Below, piece after piece: positions 1-9,259 of a DNA stretch of 64,000 nt (the first letter of the stretch is position 1; the number at the start of each line of letters is the position of its first letter). The DNA is from Bacteroidales bacterium (GTDB lineage Bacteria > Bacteroidota > Bacteroidia > Bacteroidales > JAIOZK01). The position numbers and the translations under genes are program-made. Location of the stretch: assembly GCA_021740625.1 (NCBI GenBank), contig JAIOZK010000016.1, forward strand, positions 1-64,000, in the 5' to 3' direction. The notes beneath the pieces are model-generated. The model saw only the letters and a program-made list of their open reading frames with translations, had not been told where the DNA came from and did not search any database.

Positions 1-86
1 TTCTCAAGTTTGCGGGAGCGACTCATAGTTAAAAGTTCTTGCTTCTCGTCCAGAGTTAATTGTATTGGTTTTCCTATCCTTGCCAT
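1..86 (-). CDS. IS630-like transposase, N-terminal fragment (runs off window)
   Basis: Reading leftward from the ATG at 84-86, 28 codons are open to the window edge: MARIGKPIQLTLDEK followed by QELLTMSRSRKLE. A short basic start, then an 'L-x-x-E-x-x-x-L' helix and an 'SRS-R-x-L' stretch, resembles the start of the helix-turn-helix domain of IS630/Tc1-mariner-type transposases. The DDE catalytic domain would lie outside the window. The gene abuts a decayed copy of the intergenic repeat found at 200-985, so the element probably inserted into that repeat block; its terminal inverted repeat could not be delimited. Family assignment rests on a short sequence and could be another HTH protein. Confidence 0.5.
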   Translation of the reverse strand, partial: MARIGKPIQLTLDEKQELLTMSRSRKLE

Positions 87-224
87 ATGGCAAAGATAAT
101 AATTATTTAGTTAACCAACTTAGTAATTATAACACTAGCGATTGCACGACCTAACGATGTAGCGATTTTAAGAGCTAATTTGAAAACAATTATCCATTCG
201 GGAGAGTATAGAGCCTGCCTTTTA

Positions 225-256
225 AAGCCTCTGATTAAGTTCAGGGGCTTTTTTTT
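225..256 (+). terminator. Stem-loop with T-tract in repeat copy 1
   Basis: Arms AAGCCTCTGA and TCAGGGGCTT (one G-T wobble) flank a 6-nt loop, followed by a run of eight T. This has the form of an intrinsic terminator for + strand transcription. The same hairpin recurs in the other two repeat copies, so it may be a property of the repeat rather than of one operon. Confidence 0.6.
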
Positions 257-571
257 ATGCCCTGATATTTAAAATAAACTTTCCCCTTACTTCGAATATC
301 GCTCAATCGATCAATCGATCAATCGATACATAAAATATATCATTGGACGATAGAACGGATTGCACGATTTAGCGATGTAACGATTTTAAAGGTTGACTCA
401 AATTTCCAAACACAACTCAGGTGCTTTTTAGTGAATTGCATTTAAATATTCATATCATTTTAAACTACACCTCTTCACATTCCGATTCGCCAGCCGGCGG
501 ATAAGCCCATCAGCGCAGATGGTACTTTCCTAATAAAGATCAGAATGGGAGAGTATAGAGCCTGCCTTTTA

Positions 572-602
572 AAGCCTCTGATTAAGTTCAGGGGCTTTTT
601 TT
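572..602 (+). terminator. Stem-loop with T-tract in repeat copy 2
   Basis: Same 10-bp stem (AAGCCTCTGA/TCAGGGGCTT), 6-nt loop and T-tract as the hairpin at 225-256. No + strand gene is visible just upstream. Confidence 0.55.
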
Positions 603-875
603 ATGTCCTGATATTTAAAATAAACTTTCCCCTTACTTCGAATATCGCTCAATCGATCAATCGATCAATCGATACATAAAATATATCATTGGACGATAGA
701 ACGGATTGCACGATTTAGCGATGTAACGATTTTAAAGGCTTTCTCAAATTTCCGAACACAACCCAGGTGCTTTATAGTGAATTGCATTTAAATATTCATA
801 TCATTCTAAATTACACCTCTTCCCATTCCGATCCGCCAGCCGGCGGATTGAGAGAGCATAGAGCCTGCCTTTTAA

Positions 876-906
876 AAGCCTCTGATTAAGTTCAGGGGCT
901 TTTTTT
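876..906 (+). terminator. Stem-loop with T-tract in repeat copy 3
   Basis: Third instance of the same hairpin, 80 bp beyond the 3' end of the convergent lipoprotein gene (988-2202, minus strand). Confidence 0.55.
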
Positions 907-987
907 ATGTCCTGATATTTGAAATTCTCTCTCCCCTACTTCGAATATCGTGCATTCGCCCAATCGGTCAATCGTTACATCCAATAA

Positions 988-2202
988 CTAATTGTAATTC
1001 ACCTTATGCGTCCCCAAAACATAGCCAATCAGGATGGGCGTATTGCAAACCACGAAATCGCTTCTCCTCAAATGCCATTCGTCATGAATGGAACTGCCGG
1101 CAAACACATACACGGTTCCTGACAGCTTGTCGAATGCAGCTTTCATGCCTTGTACCAGGTTGGAGTTTTTTGCTGCCTCATTACTGCCTTTTGTATGATT
1201 CACATAAAGACCAAGGTTATGGGTATGTGTATCGTAAAAAACTGAAATCCCAAAACCGCCGAATTCGTTGTGAAAATCATCCAGGGCCGCCTCTAACTCA
1301 GGGATACCCGAGAAACCCAGTTTGCTGAACAGGTCCTTAACAGGTGGGCTGTTAATGATTGAGTTTTTAAGTACTTCGTAGGATATGCTCTCCCCTTCTA
1401 AGGATATGGTGAAACCGTATTTTCGCACCCCGCATGCCGACCATTCCAGAGGATAATAAACCGACTGGGTTAACACAGGAAACAGGCTGCCCGGGCCTTC
1501 ATGACCAAAGGCATAATATCCTCCTCCATCCTTATGCAGCCAGCAATCGCTGCTCATGGTCCTGATCACACCATCCGTCAGCGTGCTCAGCACCCAGGAA
1601 CCAATCGAGAAGATCACCTTGCAAATATCATCTTCCCAGTTACCGACTTCCATGATGTTTTTAAAGTCAGGGCCAGAAACAAAACCGTCCTTTAAAGCGT
1701 TCAGTTTTCGTGCTGAAACGATATAGGTATTTTTGACGATATCCGGATAACCTTCGTTGGCATAATAGGTTCCCGTTCCACTCATCAGGCCAAAATCATC
1801 GAGGGACAATTCCATTTTTGAATACTTGAACATTTCATCAACAGGCCGTCCTGCAATGTAATTCCCATTCGGGTGATCATAAACATCCAGTATGATATTT
1901 TTGCCGTTAACGAATCCTGACAAACGGAAAGGGCCTGAATAACCGATCAGCGCTCCCTGCTTATTCTGATAGAGATAAACCTGATCGTTAACCGAAGCAT
2001 AATATTCAAAATCACAGGAAGAATGCCCTTTTACAATGGCAGTGTCAAAATATAACTCACCGGGACTGAGGGTAAATTCCCAGCACCCGGTTACGTCTTC
2101 ATTGTAAATTATAAGCTCGCTGTCTTCTTTGTTTTTATCACATGAAAGACATAGCATAACAAGCACAAGGCTTGTGAAAAACAATAATTGATTCGTTTTC
2201 AT
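988..2202 (-). CDS. Lipoprotein of unknown function
   Basis: A 404-residue protein starts with a typical lipoprotein signal: MKTNQ, a hydrophobic stretch and a lipobox ending LCLSC, with Cys21 as the probable acylated residue. It is therefore likely anchored in the outer or inner membrane, facing the periplasm or surface. The mature part is rich in Gly, Tyr and Asp with alternating short hydrophobic strands, which suggests a beta-rich fold. A central segment (SSDCWLHKDGGGYYAFGHEG) and a C-terminal His-containing segment (IHDEWHLRRSDFVV) are distinctive, but I do not recognise a family. It lies 24 bp downstream of the T9SS-exported protein on the same strand and may share its transcript. Confidence 0.75.
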   Translation of the reverse strand: MKTNQLLFFTSLVLVMLCLSCDKNKEDSELIIYNEDVTGCWEFTLSPGELYFDTAIVKGHSSCDFEYYASVNDQVYLYQNKQGALIGYSGPFRLSGFVNGKNIILDVYDHPNGNYIAGRPVDEMFKYSKMELSLDDFGLMSGTGTYYANEGYPDIVKNTYIVSARKLNALKDGFVSGPDFKNIMEVGNWEDDICKVIFSIGSWVLSTLTDGVIRTMSSDCWLHKDGGGYYAFGHEGPGSLFPVLTQSVYYPLEWSACGVRKYGFTISLEGESISYEVLKNSIINSPPVKDLFSKLGFSGIPELEAALDDFHNEFGGFGISVFYDTHTHNLGLYVNHTKGSNEAAKNSNLVQGMKAAFDKLSGTVYVFAGSSIHDEWHLRRSDFVVCNTPILIGYVLGTHKVNYN

Positions 2203-2226
2203 TAAATTGTTATTTGACTTATGAAT

Positions 2227-4002
2227 TTAGTTTTTTACAAATCTCCGGCAAGTGTAAATATCCCGGGTTCTGAAGGATACAAAGTAAATCCCGGGCGAAA
2301 GGTTCCCGGTGTTTAAAACTACTTCATGCCTCCCCTGCCCTTTGTATTTTTCGACAGCATCAGCGGCCTGTTTTCCCATAAGATCATACAAAGCAATTTC
2401 TACGGTTGAAGCCCGTTCCATTTCAAACTGAACACGCAGCATATCCCGGGCCGGGTTGGGATAAAGTTGAATGGGTTCCCGGTCTGTAACAGCAATATCC
2501 TCATAAGACAAAGGTCCTATCCAGCCCTCAGGTCCCATGTTCTGGGCGTAAATGTCCATTTTGAAGTCATGTTGAGGATCATTGCGATTATCGCACCAGG
2601 CGAGGATCCACTGATCATTCGATTCGCCGGAGATATCATGATAGAAAACCTCTCCATAATTGTTGCTGATAACTGACGGATTGTTCCAGATGGGGTTTGC
2701 ATCCTGATCGATCCGTTTGGCACAGATATAATCCGTAAATATTGTATCATTGCCCAGCATCGAAATAAATTTATGATCATAAAACACAATTGCTTCGTTA
2801 TTCCCCACAGGTTTAACATCTAACAGCAAGTTCGCCGTATCAAGTTCGTTGTAAAACCCGTCGATAACCTTGCCCTGGGTGGTCCATAAACGTTCGCCAT
2901 CCATTGAGAAACGTTGTCCCATCACCGCAACCTCAACATCCGTTCCCGACCTTGGCCGTGATTCGTTCCAGAATACGATCACACCTTCACCATCAGACAA
3001 GGCAAGCACCACCGGATCGGTATGCAGAAACTGCGTCGAATCCGTTACATTGATCCCGTTCTGCGCCCAATGTATGCTTCCATCTGAAGTAACATACTGG
3101 ACATAGCAGGTATAAAATTCACCAAAATCAGGGAAACCCATCCATGAAACGAAGGCCCCTCCTTCTCCATCCGTATCCAGTGAAGGCACAAATGGAAACA
3201 AGGGCATATCATACGCATAATTCAGTTGCACCGGCTCGGGCCAAACAAAATTTCCATCAGGATCAATCTTTTGCATATAAGGGAACATATAATGATAATT
3301 CCCAACTGCATGAGATGTATCCCGATCGGTCTGAACCCAGATGACAAGGGTGCATGAGTCTTCGGTATTGATCATCCGGGGCATCCAACAGTGGGCGCTG
3401 TCATTTTCAATAACCACATCATCCCACAGAAGGGTTCCGTCAGGACCTATCTTTTGAAATTTTGTTTTGATGAATAGATTTGTATCCAAAGGAAAAGCTT
3501 CCCACATAACAACAGCATTGTTTTCCTGATCAATCAATACTTCCGGGCTGTAGTCCTCTTCCGTATTATCGCTTAAAGAAACCCCGTTGCTTCCCCAGAT
3601 AAAATTGCCTTCAGGTGAAATACACCAGGCATAAATATTATCCAGGCCCGTTCTCTGATCCCTGTTCACGATAACAGCATTTCCTGCCTGGTCCATCGCC
3701 AGACCGTAGTCCGTGGTCCAGGAATCGGTCGGATGATTGCTCACCAGCAAACCATCTTCATCCCAAAGCTTATTTCCATGAACATCCAGACGCTGCAGAT
3801 AAACATAAAAATCGTGTGTGCCCGATTCTTCAGAAAACCATGAAATATAACTCCCGCCATCGGGACCGATTACCACTTTTGGCTGTACATAGGAATCACT
3901 ACCCACCATAATGGGCGTGTTTACCGAAGGATCATTGCTCCACTGCGCATTGAGCAACAAAGGGAACAACACAACAATCAAGGTCAAAATTTTTGCATTC
4001 AT
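2227..4002 (-). CDS. Exported protein with T9SS type A C-terminal sorting domain
   Basis: This 591-residue protein has an N-terminal signal peptide (MNAKILTLIVVLFPLLLNAQ) and a C-terminal domain of about 80 residues beginning PIQLYPNPARDMLRVQF and ending SPGIYFVSFRTRDIYTCRRF. That is the classic type IX secretion C-terminal domain: YPNPA, LYDLMGK, SPGIYF, basic end. The body carries repeated 'W-x-[ND]-[ED]-G/D-G' beta-strand units, for example LQRLDVHGNKLWDEDG and MQKIDPDGNFVWPEP, spaced along its length and suggesting a propeller-like surface protein. It is likely exported across the outer membrane and attached to the cell surface. Its ligand or activity is not evident. Confidence 0.85.
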   Translation of the reverse strand: MNAKILTLIVVLFPLLLNAQWSNDPSVNTPIMVGSDSYVQPKVVIGPDGGSYISWFSEESGTHDFYVYLQRLDVHGNKLWDEDGLLVSNHPTDSWTTDYGLAMDQAGNAVIVNRDQRTGLDNIYAWCISPEGNFIWGSNGVSLSDNTEEDYSPEVLIDQENNAVVMWEAFPLDTNLFIKTKFQKIGPDGTLLWDDVVIENDSAHCWMPRMINTEDSCTLVIWVQTDRDTSHAVGNYHYMFPYMQKIDPDGNFVWPEPVQLNYAYDMPLFPFVPSLDTDGEGGAFVSWMGFPDFGEFYTCYVQYVTSDGSIHWAQNGINVTDSTQFLHTDPVVLALSDGEGVIVFWNESRPRSGTDVEVAVMGQRFSMDGERLWTTQGKVIDGFYNELDTANLLLDVKPVGNNEAIVFYDHKFISMLGNDTIFTDYICAKRIDQDANPIWNNPSVISNNYGEVFYHDISGESNDQWILAWCDNRNDPQHDFKMDIYAQNMGPEGWIGPLSYEDIAVTDREPIQLYPNPARDMLRVQFEMERASTVEIALYDLMGKQAADAVEKYKGQGRHEVVLNTGNLSPGIYFVSFRTRDIYTCRRFVKN

Positions 4003-4294
4003 CTTTTATGGTTTTGGTTTATATTTGGCAAAAGATATAAGGGGCTTTTGTGCTTCTGTTTTATCACAGGTAAATTTACGTTGATTATGAACAGAATACA
4101 ACATATTTTTTTCAGTTCTTTTGAACGGATTTCCGCCTGCTCAATATTCATTGACTTTAACCGCTATTTGCTTATTCGATAAAAATGCGGTTTCACAAAG
4201 CGTTTCTGTTGGGATGTGTTATGTTACCGGCTTTCCTAACAGCCAAAAATGCCAACGACTCCGCTGGCGTGCGTTTTGTAACACTTATCAACCC

Positions 4295-4380
4295 GGCTTT
4301 TTTTATGCCCGGATATTTGAAATTCTCTCTCCCCCCTACTTCGAATATCGCTCAATCGGTCAATCGATCAATCGATACAT
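4295..4380. repeat. Partial copy of the intergenic repeat seen at 133-985
   Basis: The sequence from the T-run through 'tacttcgaatatcgctcaat' and the ATCAATCG iteration matches the middle of repeat copies 1-3; copy 3 is closest because both share 'gatatttgaaattctctct'. It occupies most of the 462-bp gap between the divergent T9SS protein and porin genes. The rest of that gap (4003-4294) shows no supportable gene. Confidence 0.7.
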
Positions 4381-4428
4381 CTTTTCCCTCTTTTCAATAC
4401 TTCACTCCCCCGTTTCACGTTTAAATCG

Positions 4429-4436
4429 TAATTTTG
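4429..4436 (+). promoter_or_regulatory. Candidate -7 element for the porin gene
   Basis: TAATTTTG fits the Bacteroidota -7 consensus TAnnTTTG and lies 28 bp before the porin start codon. No clear -33 TTG at 19-21 bp spacing is present, so this is tentative. Confidence 0.35.
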
Positions 4437-4464
4437 GCGCAAGAAAGCTATCTGTTATATTTTC

Positions 4465-6540
4465 ATGAAAAGATACCTGATCATTATCTGTACGATCTTC
4501 TTAACATGCTTTATGGGTCCCGGACTCCTGGCCCAGCAGAACAGCACCCCTCCTGCCCGTCACACCATTCGGGTATTACAGGACACACTGACAGCAAAAC
4601 CCGATACACTTTTACTCCTCCCCGATTCTATCCCAATTCGTCCGGATGCATTTCTTTTTGATTCTATCGCAGAAATAAAGAAGCCAAAACTTTATACCGA
4701 AATTTTCATTCCCGATACTGTAGCCGATTCCACACAGGTATTCTATTACCATTACTCCCTCGACAGCCTTTCCCTCAACAACCTTCACCATATTGATACC
4801 AGTCTGAAAGGCATACAGTATTCATATCCAATCTACGGTCAGGGTAAGTATTTTGCTTCCCTGGGAAATATCGGCCTGCCGGAATATAACATGGTATTCG
4901 ATCCCGACCTGGAACTGGGATTCAAATTCGAGAAACCGGTCTTCAGCAATTATCTTTTCTCCAATGAGAAAACCCGCTATTACAAACTCTGGAAGCCTTA
5001 TACCAGCATCGATTACCTGATGGGTAAAAACAAGCTTCAGGATGTCAGGGTACAACACAGCCAAAATCCTATCAAGAATTTTAATTTTGCCGTTGATTTC
5101 CGCTTTGCATATTCACCGGGCATTTACCTCAGGCAGAAAGCCGATGATAAAAACCTTTCAATCAATGCACAATACCGCACCAGCAATAAAAGATACGGCC
5201 TCATCACCAACTACATACACAACAAGAACATTGTGCAGGAAAGCGGGGGGATCAAATACGACAGCATTTTTATTAACAACGAGGAAGAAGACAGGGTGCT
5301 TTACGAAGTAAACCTGGAACAGGCCGAAAATCAGCTCAAGGAAGCCAGCATTTACCTGAATCAGTATTTCAACATTTCCAAACCGCCAAGGATTGTCCGG
5401 GATACTGCAGGAGATACCCTCAGGTTACAGAAATTCCAACTGGGACGCCTCTCACACACCTTTCTATGGGAAAGAAAAAAATACCGCTATACGGATGAGG
5501 ACTCAACACACACATTTTACGATGCTTTTATGCCATACCAGGATAGTACCTTCATCCACGACACCAATTATTATGTTAGGATGGAAAATGAACTGTCCTG
5601 GTCGAACATTTCCTATGATGCCAAACCGGATGACAAACCCGTTTATCTGAAATTCAGCGTCAAACAACAAAACATACAGGTAGGGAATGATTCGAGCAAA
5701 TCCACATTCAGCCAGCTCATTCCTTCCGGGCAGGTTTCCTTTTTTATCCTGAAAAGCTTTCGGCTGAACACTGCTTATGAGTTTGTAATCGGTGATTACA
5801 ATGGCGGGGATTTCCAGTTGCGGGCCAATATCAACCAGTACATCGGAACAAAATACGATAACAAGGGCCTGATCACCCTGCGGGCACGCTATGCACAGCT
5901 CACCCCGCCCTGGCTGTATAATCACTACCAGGGAGATATTTTTAAATGGGACAACAGTCTGGCCAAACAGGAATACCTGATCTGGCAGGCCGATTATAAC
6001 TACAAGTCCTTGGACCTTGGTGCAAAATACAGCCTGATTAAGAATTTTGCTTACTTCGATTCACTGGCACGCCCCCGGCAATTTGGAGAATCCTTTAGTG
6101 TGATCCAGGCATTTGCCAGCAAAAACTTCCAACTCGGCAAATTTGGATTTGATAACAATGTGATTTTCCAGTTAAGCTCAAAAGATGATATTCTTCCGCT
6201 GCCGAACATCATCGCCCATGTCAATTTCGATTTCAGCCAGAGTCTTTTTAAAAATGCCACAGTGATACAGCCAGGAGTCGAATTATTTTACAACACCGCC
6301 TATAACGGCTATGGCTACATGCCCGTAACACGAAGCTTTTATGTACAGGATGCCGTTCAGACCGGTAATTACATCTATGCCGATGTTTACCTGAAAGCCA
6401 AGATTAAAAGGGTAATGATGTATATCAAATACAGGCATTTCAATGCAGGTATGCTGAGTTATGATTATTTCATGGTGCCCCATTATCCCATGCGGGATGC
6501 AACGGTTAATTTCGGAATCCGCTGGTTGTTTTACGATTAA
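4465..6540 (+). CDS. Putative porin (Porin_10-type outer membrane beta-barrel)
   Basis: This 691-residue protein starts with a signal peptide (MKRYLIIICTIFLTCFMGPG, then LLAQQ). A low-complexity D/P/T-rich linker of about 70 residues follows, then a long region of alternating aromatic and polar strands such as FNFAVDFRFAYSPGIYLRQ and YGLITNYIHNKNIV. The protein ends in aromatic strands (RDATVNFGIRWLFYD). This architecture matches the Bacteroidota 'putative porin' family, which forms outer-membrane barrels. The substrate is not predictable. No SusD-like partner or transporter genes are adjacent, so it is probably monocistronic. Confidence 0.8.
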   Translation: MKRYLIIICTIFLTCFMGPGLLAQQNSTPPARHTIRVLQDTLTAKPDTLLLLPDSIPIRPDAFLFDSIAEIKKPKLYTEIFIPDTVADSTQVFYYHYSLDSLSLNNLHHIDTSLKGIQYSYPIYGQGKYFASLGNIGLPEYNMVFDPDLELGFKFEKPVFSNYLFSNEKTRYYKLWKPYTSIDYLMGKNKLQDVRVQHSQNPIKNFNFAVDFRFAYSPGIYLRQKADDKNLSINAQYRTSNKRYGLITNYIHNKNIVQESGGIKYDSIFINNEEEDRVLYEVNLEQAENQLKEASIYLNQYFNISKPPRIVRDTAGDTLRLQKFQLGRLSHTFLWERKKYRYTDEDSTHTFYDAFMPYQDSTFIHDTNYYVRMENELSWSNISYDAKPDDKPVYLKFSVKQQNIQVGNDSSKSTFSQLIPSGQVSFFILKSFRLNTAYEFVIGDYNGGDFQLRANINQYIGTKYDNKGLITLRARYAQLTPPWLYNHYQGDIFKWDNSLAKQEYLIWQADYNYKSLDLGAKYSLIKNFAYFDSLARPRQFGESFSVIQAFASKNFQLGKFGFDNNVIFQLSSKDDILPLPNIIAHVNFDFSQSLFKNATVIQPGVELFYNTAYNGYGYMPVTRSFYVQDAVQTGNYIYADVYLKAKIKRVMMYIKYRHFNAGMLSYDYFMVPHYPMRDATVNFGIRWLFYD

Positions 6541-6708
6541 TAGTTTTGAGTTTTGAGGTAGACAAAAAGTGATGCAATGCCCTGTTCGATATTTGTTATT
6601 CATTATTCGACATTCGACATTTTTTTGAACAGAATTTCGAATATCGAACACTCAATATCGAATAATGAAGTTTTGCATAATTCAAAATTCAAAACTCATA
6701 ATTACTTA

Positions 6709-6795
6709 GAGTCTGTCCATAGAGTCAACAGGTTAACCATAGCAAGGAGATATCTCATGGCAAATATCCTAATTCGTGACTTTATAGACAGACTC
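6709..6795. mobile_element. 87-bp MITE with 6-bp target-site duplication
   Basis: The ends are imperfect terminal inverted repeats: GAGTCTGTCCATAGAGTCA on the left, and GAGTCTGTCTATAAAGTCA reading inward from the right (17 of 19 identical). Both sides are flanked by the direct repeat TACTTA (6703-6708 and 6796-6801). The interior has no coding capacity, which fits a miniature inverted-repeat element moved by a transposase encoded elsewhere. The right junction sits in the stop codon of the J-domain gene. Confidence 0.8.
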
Positions 6796-7685
6796 TACTT
6801 AATCCCTCTTTCTTTCTTGATCTTATCATACGCATCCTGCACCATCTGGAACTTTTCCTTGGCAGCTTTCTGCACATCTTCGCCCAGGTGGCTCACTTTG
6901 TCGGGATGGTATTTGACGGCCATTTTGCGGTAAGCTTTTTTGACCTCATCATCCGTGGCATCTGGTGTAATTTCTAGTATTTTGTAGGCACTGCTGGTGT
7001 CTTTTATGAACATGGATTTGATGGACTGGAAATCGGCTGAACTCAATCCTAAATAATTCCCAATTTGTTCAATCACCTCTACTTCACGGGGATGGAACTG
7101 TCCGTCGGCTGAACTTATGCCAAATAAAAAATGCAGCAACTGCAGGCGGGATGAATAATCCATGTTGGCCCGGATCTGTCCGCAAACTTCGTAGAGATTA
7201 ATATCCCGCTTCAGGATTTCCCCCAGAACCCGAACCTGTTCGGCAGCCGCCTGTTGCCCAAATTGCCTTTGCAGGAATGATTTCACATAATCAAGTTCGG
7301 ACCTCAAAACCCTTTCATCTGCTTTCATAACTGCAGCCGCCAGTACCAGCAAACTCACACTGAAATCTGCAGGCCTGGTCTGACCAGCATAAGGGCCACT
7401 TTGTTCATAAGCCCCGCTGCTCATGGAGTCATACATGGAGCCGAATACAAATCCAAGGATCCCGCCGATCGGCCCACCAAAGGCCCAGCCAAGTCCGCCA
7501 CCGACCCATTTCCCATACCTGGAGCCACTCCTGCGAACTTTTGGCTGACTGGCCCTATTATTGGCTTGCTCCGCATTTCCACCGTACCCTGACTGCCCAT
7601 AAGGATCCCTGACTTTGGGTTTGTTAAGACGGGTAAAAAAATAGATTATTAAACCAATGATAACGATCGTGATGAGAATATCCAT
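6795..7685 (-). CDS. DjlA-like membrane-anchored TerB/J-domain co-chaperone
   Basis: This 296-residue protein has one N-terminal membrane segment (DILITIVIIGLIIYFFTRL) and a glycine-rich hydrophobic patch (residues ~60-88). A TerB/DjlA-type helical domain follows (~100-215), and a C-terminal J domain (~230-296) carries the HPD tripeptide in KYHPDKVSHLG. Proteins of this layout present the J domain to Hsp70 (DnaK) and stimulate its ATPase; here this would occur at the inner face of the cytoplasmic membrane. The stop codon is TAG, made of TA from a target duplication and G from the adjacent MITE. Removing the element restores TAA, so the protein is unchanged. Confidence 0.85.
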   Translation of the reverse strand: MDILITIVIIGLIIYFFTRLNKPKVRDPYGQSGYGGNAEQANNRASQPKVRRSGSRYGKWVGGGLGWAFGGPIGGILGFVFGSMYDSMSSGAYEQSGPYAGQTRPADFSVSLLVLAAAVMKADERVLRSELDYVKSFLQRQFGQQAAAEQVRVLGEILKRDINLYEVCGQIRANMDYSSRLQLLHFLFGISSADGQFHPREVEVIEQIGNYLGLSSADFQSIKSMFIKDTSSAYKILEITPDATDDEVKKAYRKMAVKYHPDKVSHLGEDVQKAAKEKFQMVQDAYDKIKKERGIK

Positions 7686-7791
7686 ATCTCAGAATTTTGT
7701 CCGCCACAAAAGTAAGCATGATTTTGGAACGGGGATGTTAAGAATGATTAAAAACGGGAAAACGGAAGAAGGGATTGGATAGCGCAGGGTG

Positions 7792-7824
7792 AAACCTGTC
7801 AGGTTTTAAAAACCTGACAGGTTT
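7792..7824. terminator. Perfect 16-bp inverted repeat downstream of the saccharopine cluster
   Basis: Arms AAACCTGTCAGGTTTT (7792-7807) and AAAACCTGACAGGTTT (7809-7824) flank a single base, and each arm also contains the smaller palindrome ACCTG(A/T)CAGGT. It lies 10 bp past the stop of the minus-strand gene at 7835, the position expected of a terminator. Its T-run is short, so it may instead be a REP-like dispersed hairpin. Confidence 0.6.
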
Positions 7825-7834
7825 TACCAACTGC

Positions 7835-9169
7835 CTATTGATTTATATTTTCGCTTTCGGGCAAACCAAACTCCTCCACCATCTTGATATTTTCTTTCCT
7901 TTCAAGCTGATCAAGTACGGGATTATAAATACCGGGGATCACCGGGATATGCACTCCTGTTTCTGTAATTTCACCTTTCAGGATCATTTCAACTGCCATG
8001 GCTGCGGGCAGGGCAACGGTCCTGGCAACGGCAGTATCGGTCGACAGGGTGCCGTAATCCAGCATGGAGGACTTGATAACTTCCTTCTTACCATCCGGAT
8101 AAGAAGCTAGGAAAGTATGTTGCATGACCACCATGTCTTTTTCATCAGGATCCATTTCCATTTTGGCGATCATGATATCGGATGTGATCTCGAAAGCGGT
8201 GTCCTCTCCCCTGCCCATATCTTTCTCGTCAAACAGGCCAAGCCATTCAAGGGCTTCAATTGCATGATCCGTAACCTCTAAATATTCTTCCCTGAGCTGT
8301 TTTTTTAGGTCCCCTCCTGTGTCCAGTCCAGCCTGCATGGCCAGAAACTCAGCATAAGTCTTTCCCGAATAATCTTTCTTCTCATCATCGATCAGGTTGA
8401 GCGCCTTGATGGCATCCAGTGATTCGCACCAGCCCGGGTGACGGAAAGTACCCCTGAACATGGTGCTGCTTTCCGGGATACTGTAAAGGTCGATATAAGG
8501 CATGGAGTCGCGGTTGGGATAGACTTGTAATTCGCCCACCTTGGGAAAGTCGAGCGAAAAAACATCCTTGAAAAGATCTTTGGGGGAAATATATTTCTCC
8601 TCTCCCCGCTTCAGGTAATGTGCATCATTCTTTGAAGCCAGGATCACTCCCTTGGGACTCCAGGAAAATTTGTAATTGAAAGGATTGTCTTTCTTTTCGG
8701 GCAAAGCCCCCGTAATGGAATAAAATTCTTCGATCTTTCCGCCCTTTTCGTGTACATGGTCGATGATGCGCATGGCCGACATATGGTCGATCCCCGGGTC
8801 CAGCCCGATCTCATTCAGAATAATGATGCCTGCATCCCTTGCCTCCTGATCGAGGGCTTTCATTTCCGGTTTCACATAAGAAGTGGTCACCATATTCTTT
8901 TTATGCCTGATGCAATGTTTGGCGACCATCAGGTGGTAAGCATAAGGCAACAGACTGACGGCCAAATCGTGCTCTTCGATTAGCCTGTCCAGTGTTGCTT
9001 TATCATCAACAGTCCAGGCCAGGGCCGTACCGTTTTCATGACCGTCAATCATTTTTTCTGCTTTGGATTTTGTCCGTGTGGCAACGGTTACATGATATCC
9101 TTCTTTTAACAAATACTTTACGATGGGTCTTACCACCATTCCGGCACCCAGGATGAGAATCTTTTTCAT
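7835..9169 (-). CDS. Saccharopine dehydrogenase-family oxidoreductase (second paralogue)
   Basis: This 444-residue protein, counted from the ATG at 9167-9169, opens directly with a Rossmann dinucleotide fold: MKKILILGAGMVVRPIVKYL. The long upstream extension lacks family character, so this start is preferred. A conserved block LLNEIGLDPGIDHMSAMRII is typical of lysine-forming and glutamate-forming saccharopine reductases of the LYS9/AASS C-terminal type. Expected chemistry is NAD(P)-dependent cleavage of saccharopine to glutamate and 2-aminoadipate semialdehyde. It is the third gene of a same-strand cluster with a close paralogue (9260) and an LKR-like protein (10635). The 90-bp gap to its paralogue permits co-transcription. 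Exact substrate is inferred. Confidence 0.8.
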   Translation of the reverse strand: MKKILILGAGMVVRPIVKYLLKEGYHVTVATRTKSKAEKMIDGHENGTALAWTVDDKATLDRLIEEHDLAVSLLPYAYHLMVAKHCIRHKKNMVTTSYVKPEMKALDQEARDAGIIILNEIGLDPGIDHMSAMRIIDHVHEKGGKIEEFYSITGALPEKKDNPFNYKFSWSPKGVILASKNDAHYLKRGEEKYISPKDLFKDVFSLDFPKVGELQVYPNRDSMPYIDLYSIPESSTMFRGTFRHPGWCESLDAIKALNLIDDEKKDYSGKTYAEFLAMQAGLDTGGDLKKQLREEYLEVTDHAIEALEWLGLFDEKDMGRGEDTAFEITSDIMIAKMEMDPDEKDMVVMQHTFLASYPDGKKEVIKSSMLDYGTLSTDTAVARTVALPAAMAVEMILKGEITETGVHIPVIPGIYNPVLDQLERKENIKMVEEFGLPESENINQ

Positions 9170-9259
9170 TTGATCTGATTTAAAAGGTTTATGCCTGACG
9201 AATTTAGGCTTTTTTACGGAATGCAAGAAAGCAAATCAGAAAGGATTTTCAACAATGCC

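Larger units (their letters stand above)
133..985. repeat. Tandem block of ~300-bp intergenic repeat (two near-full copies plus partial copies)
   Basis: This stretch has no convincing gene. Copy 1 (200-504) and copy 2 (547-849) are nearly identical over about 300 bp. A third copy starts at about 849 and is truncated by the end of the following gene. A decayed tail of an earlier copy is visible at about 133-199. Each copy contains a GC-poor hairpin with a T-tract, then an 8-bp iteration (ATCAATCG) and the phrase 'agcgatgtaacgattttaa'. A 44-bp extra segment (about 504-546) separates copies 1 and 2. A further partial copy lies at 4295-4380, so the family is dispersed and flanks the two genes between. 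Confidence 0.8.

Noticed and set aside
4121-4661. Short + strand frames upstream of the porin
   Set aside because: They cover the intergenic repeat and the porin signal-peptide region; no family pattern.
7792-7824. Perfect inverted repeat considered as an integration or attachment site
   Set aside because: No integrase or direct-repeat partner in the window; a terminator or REP-like hairpin just after a stop codon explains it better.
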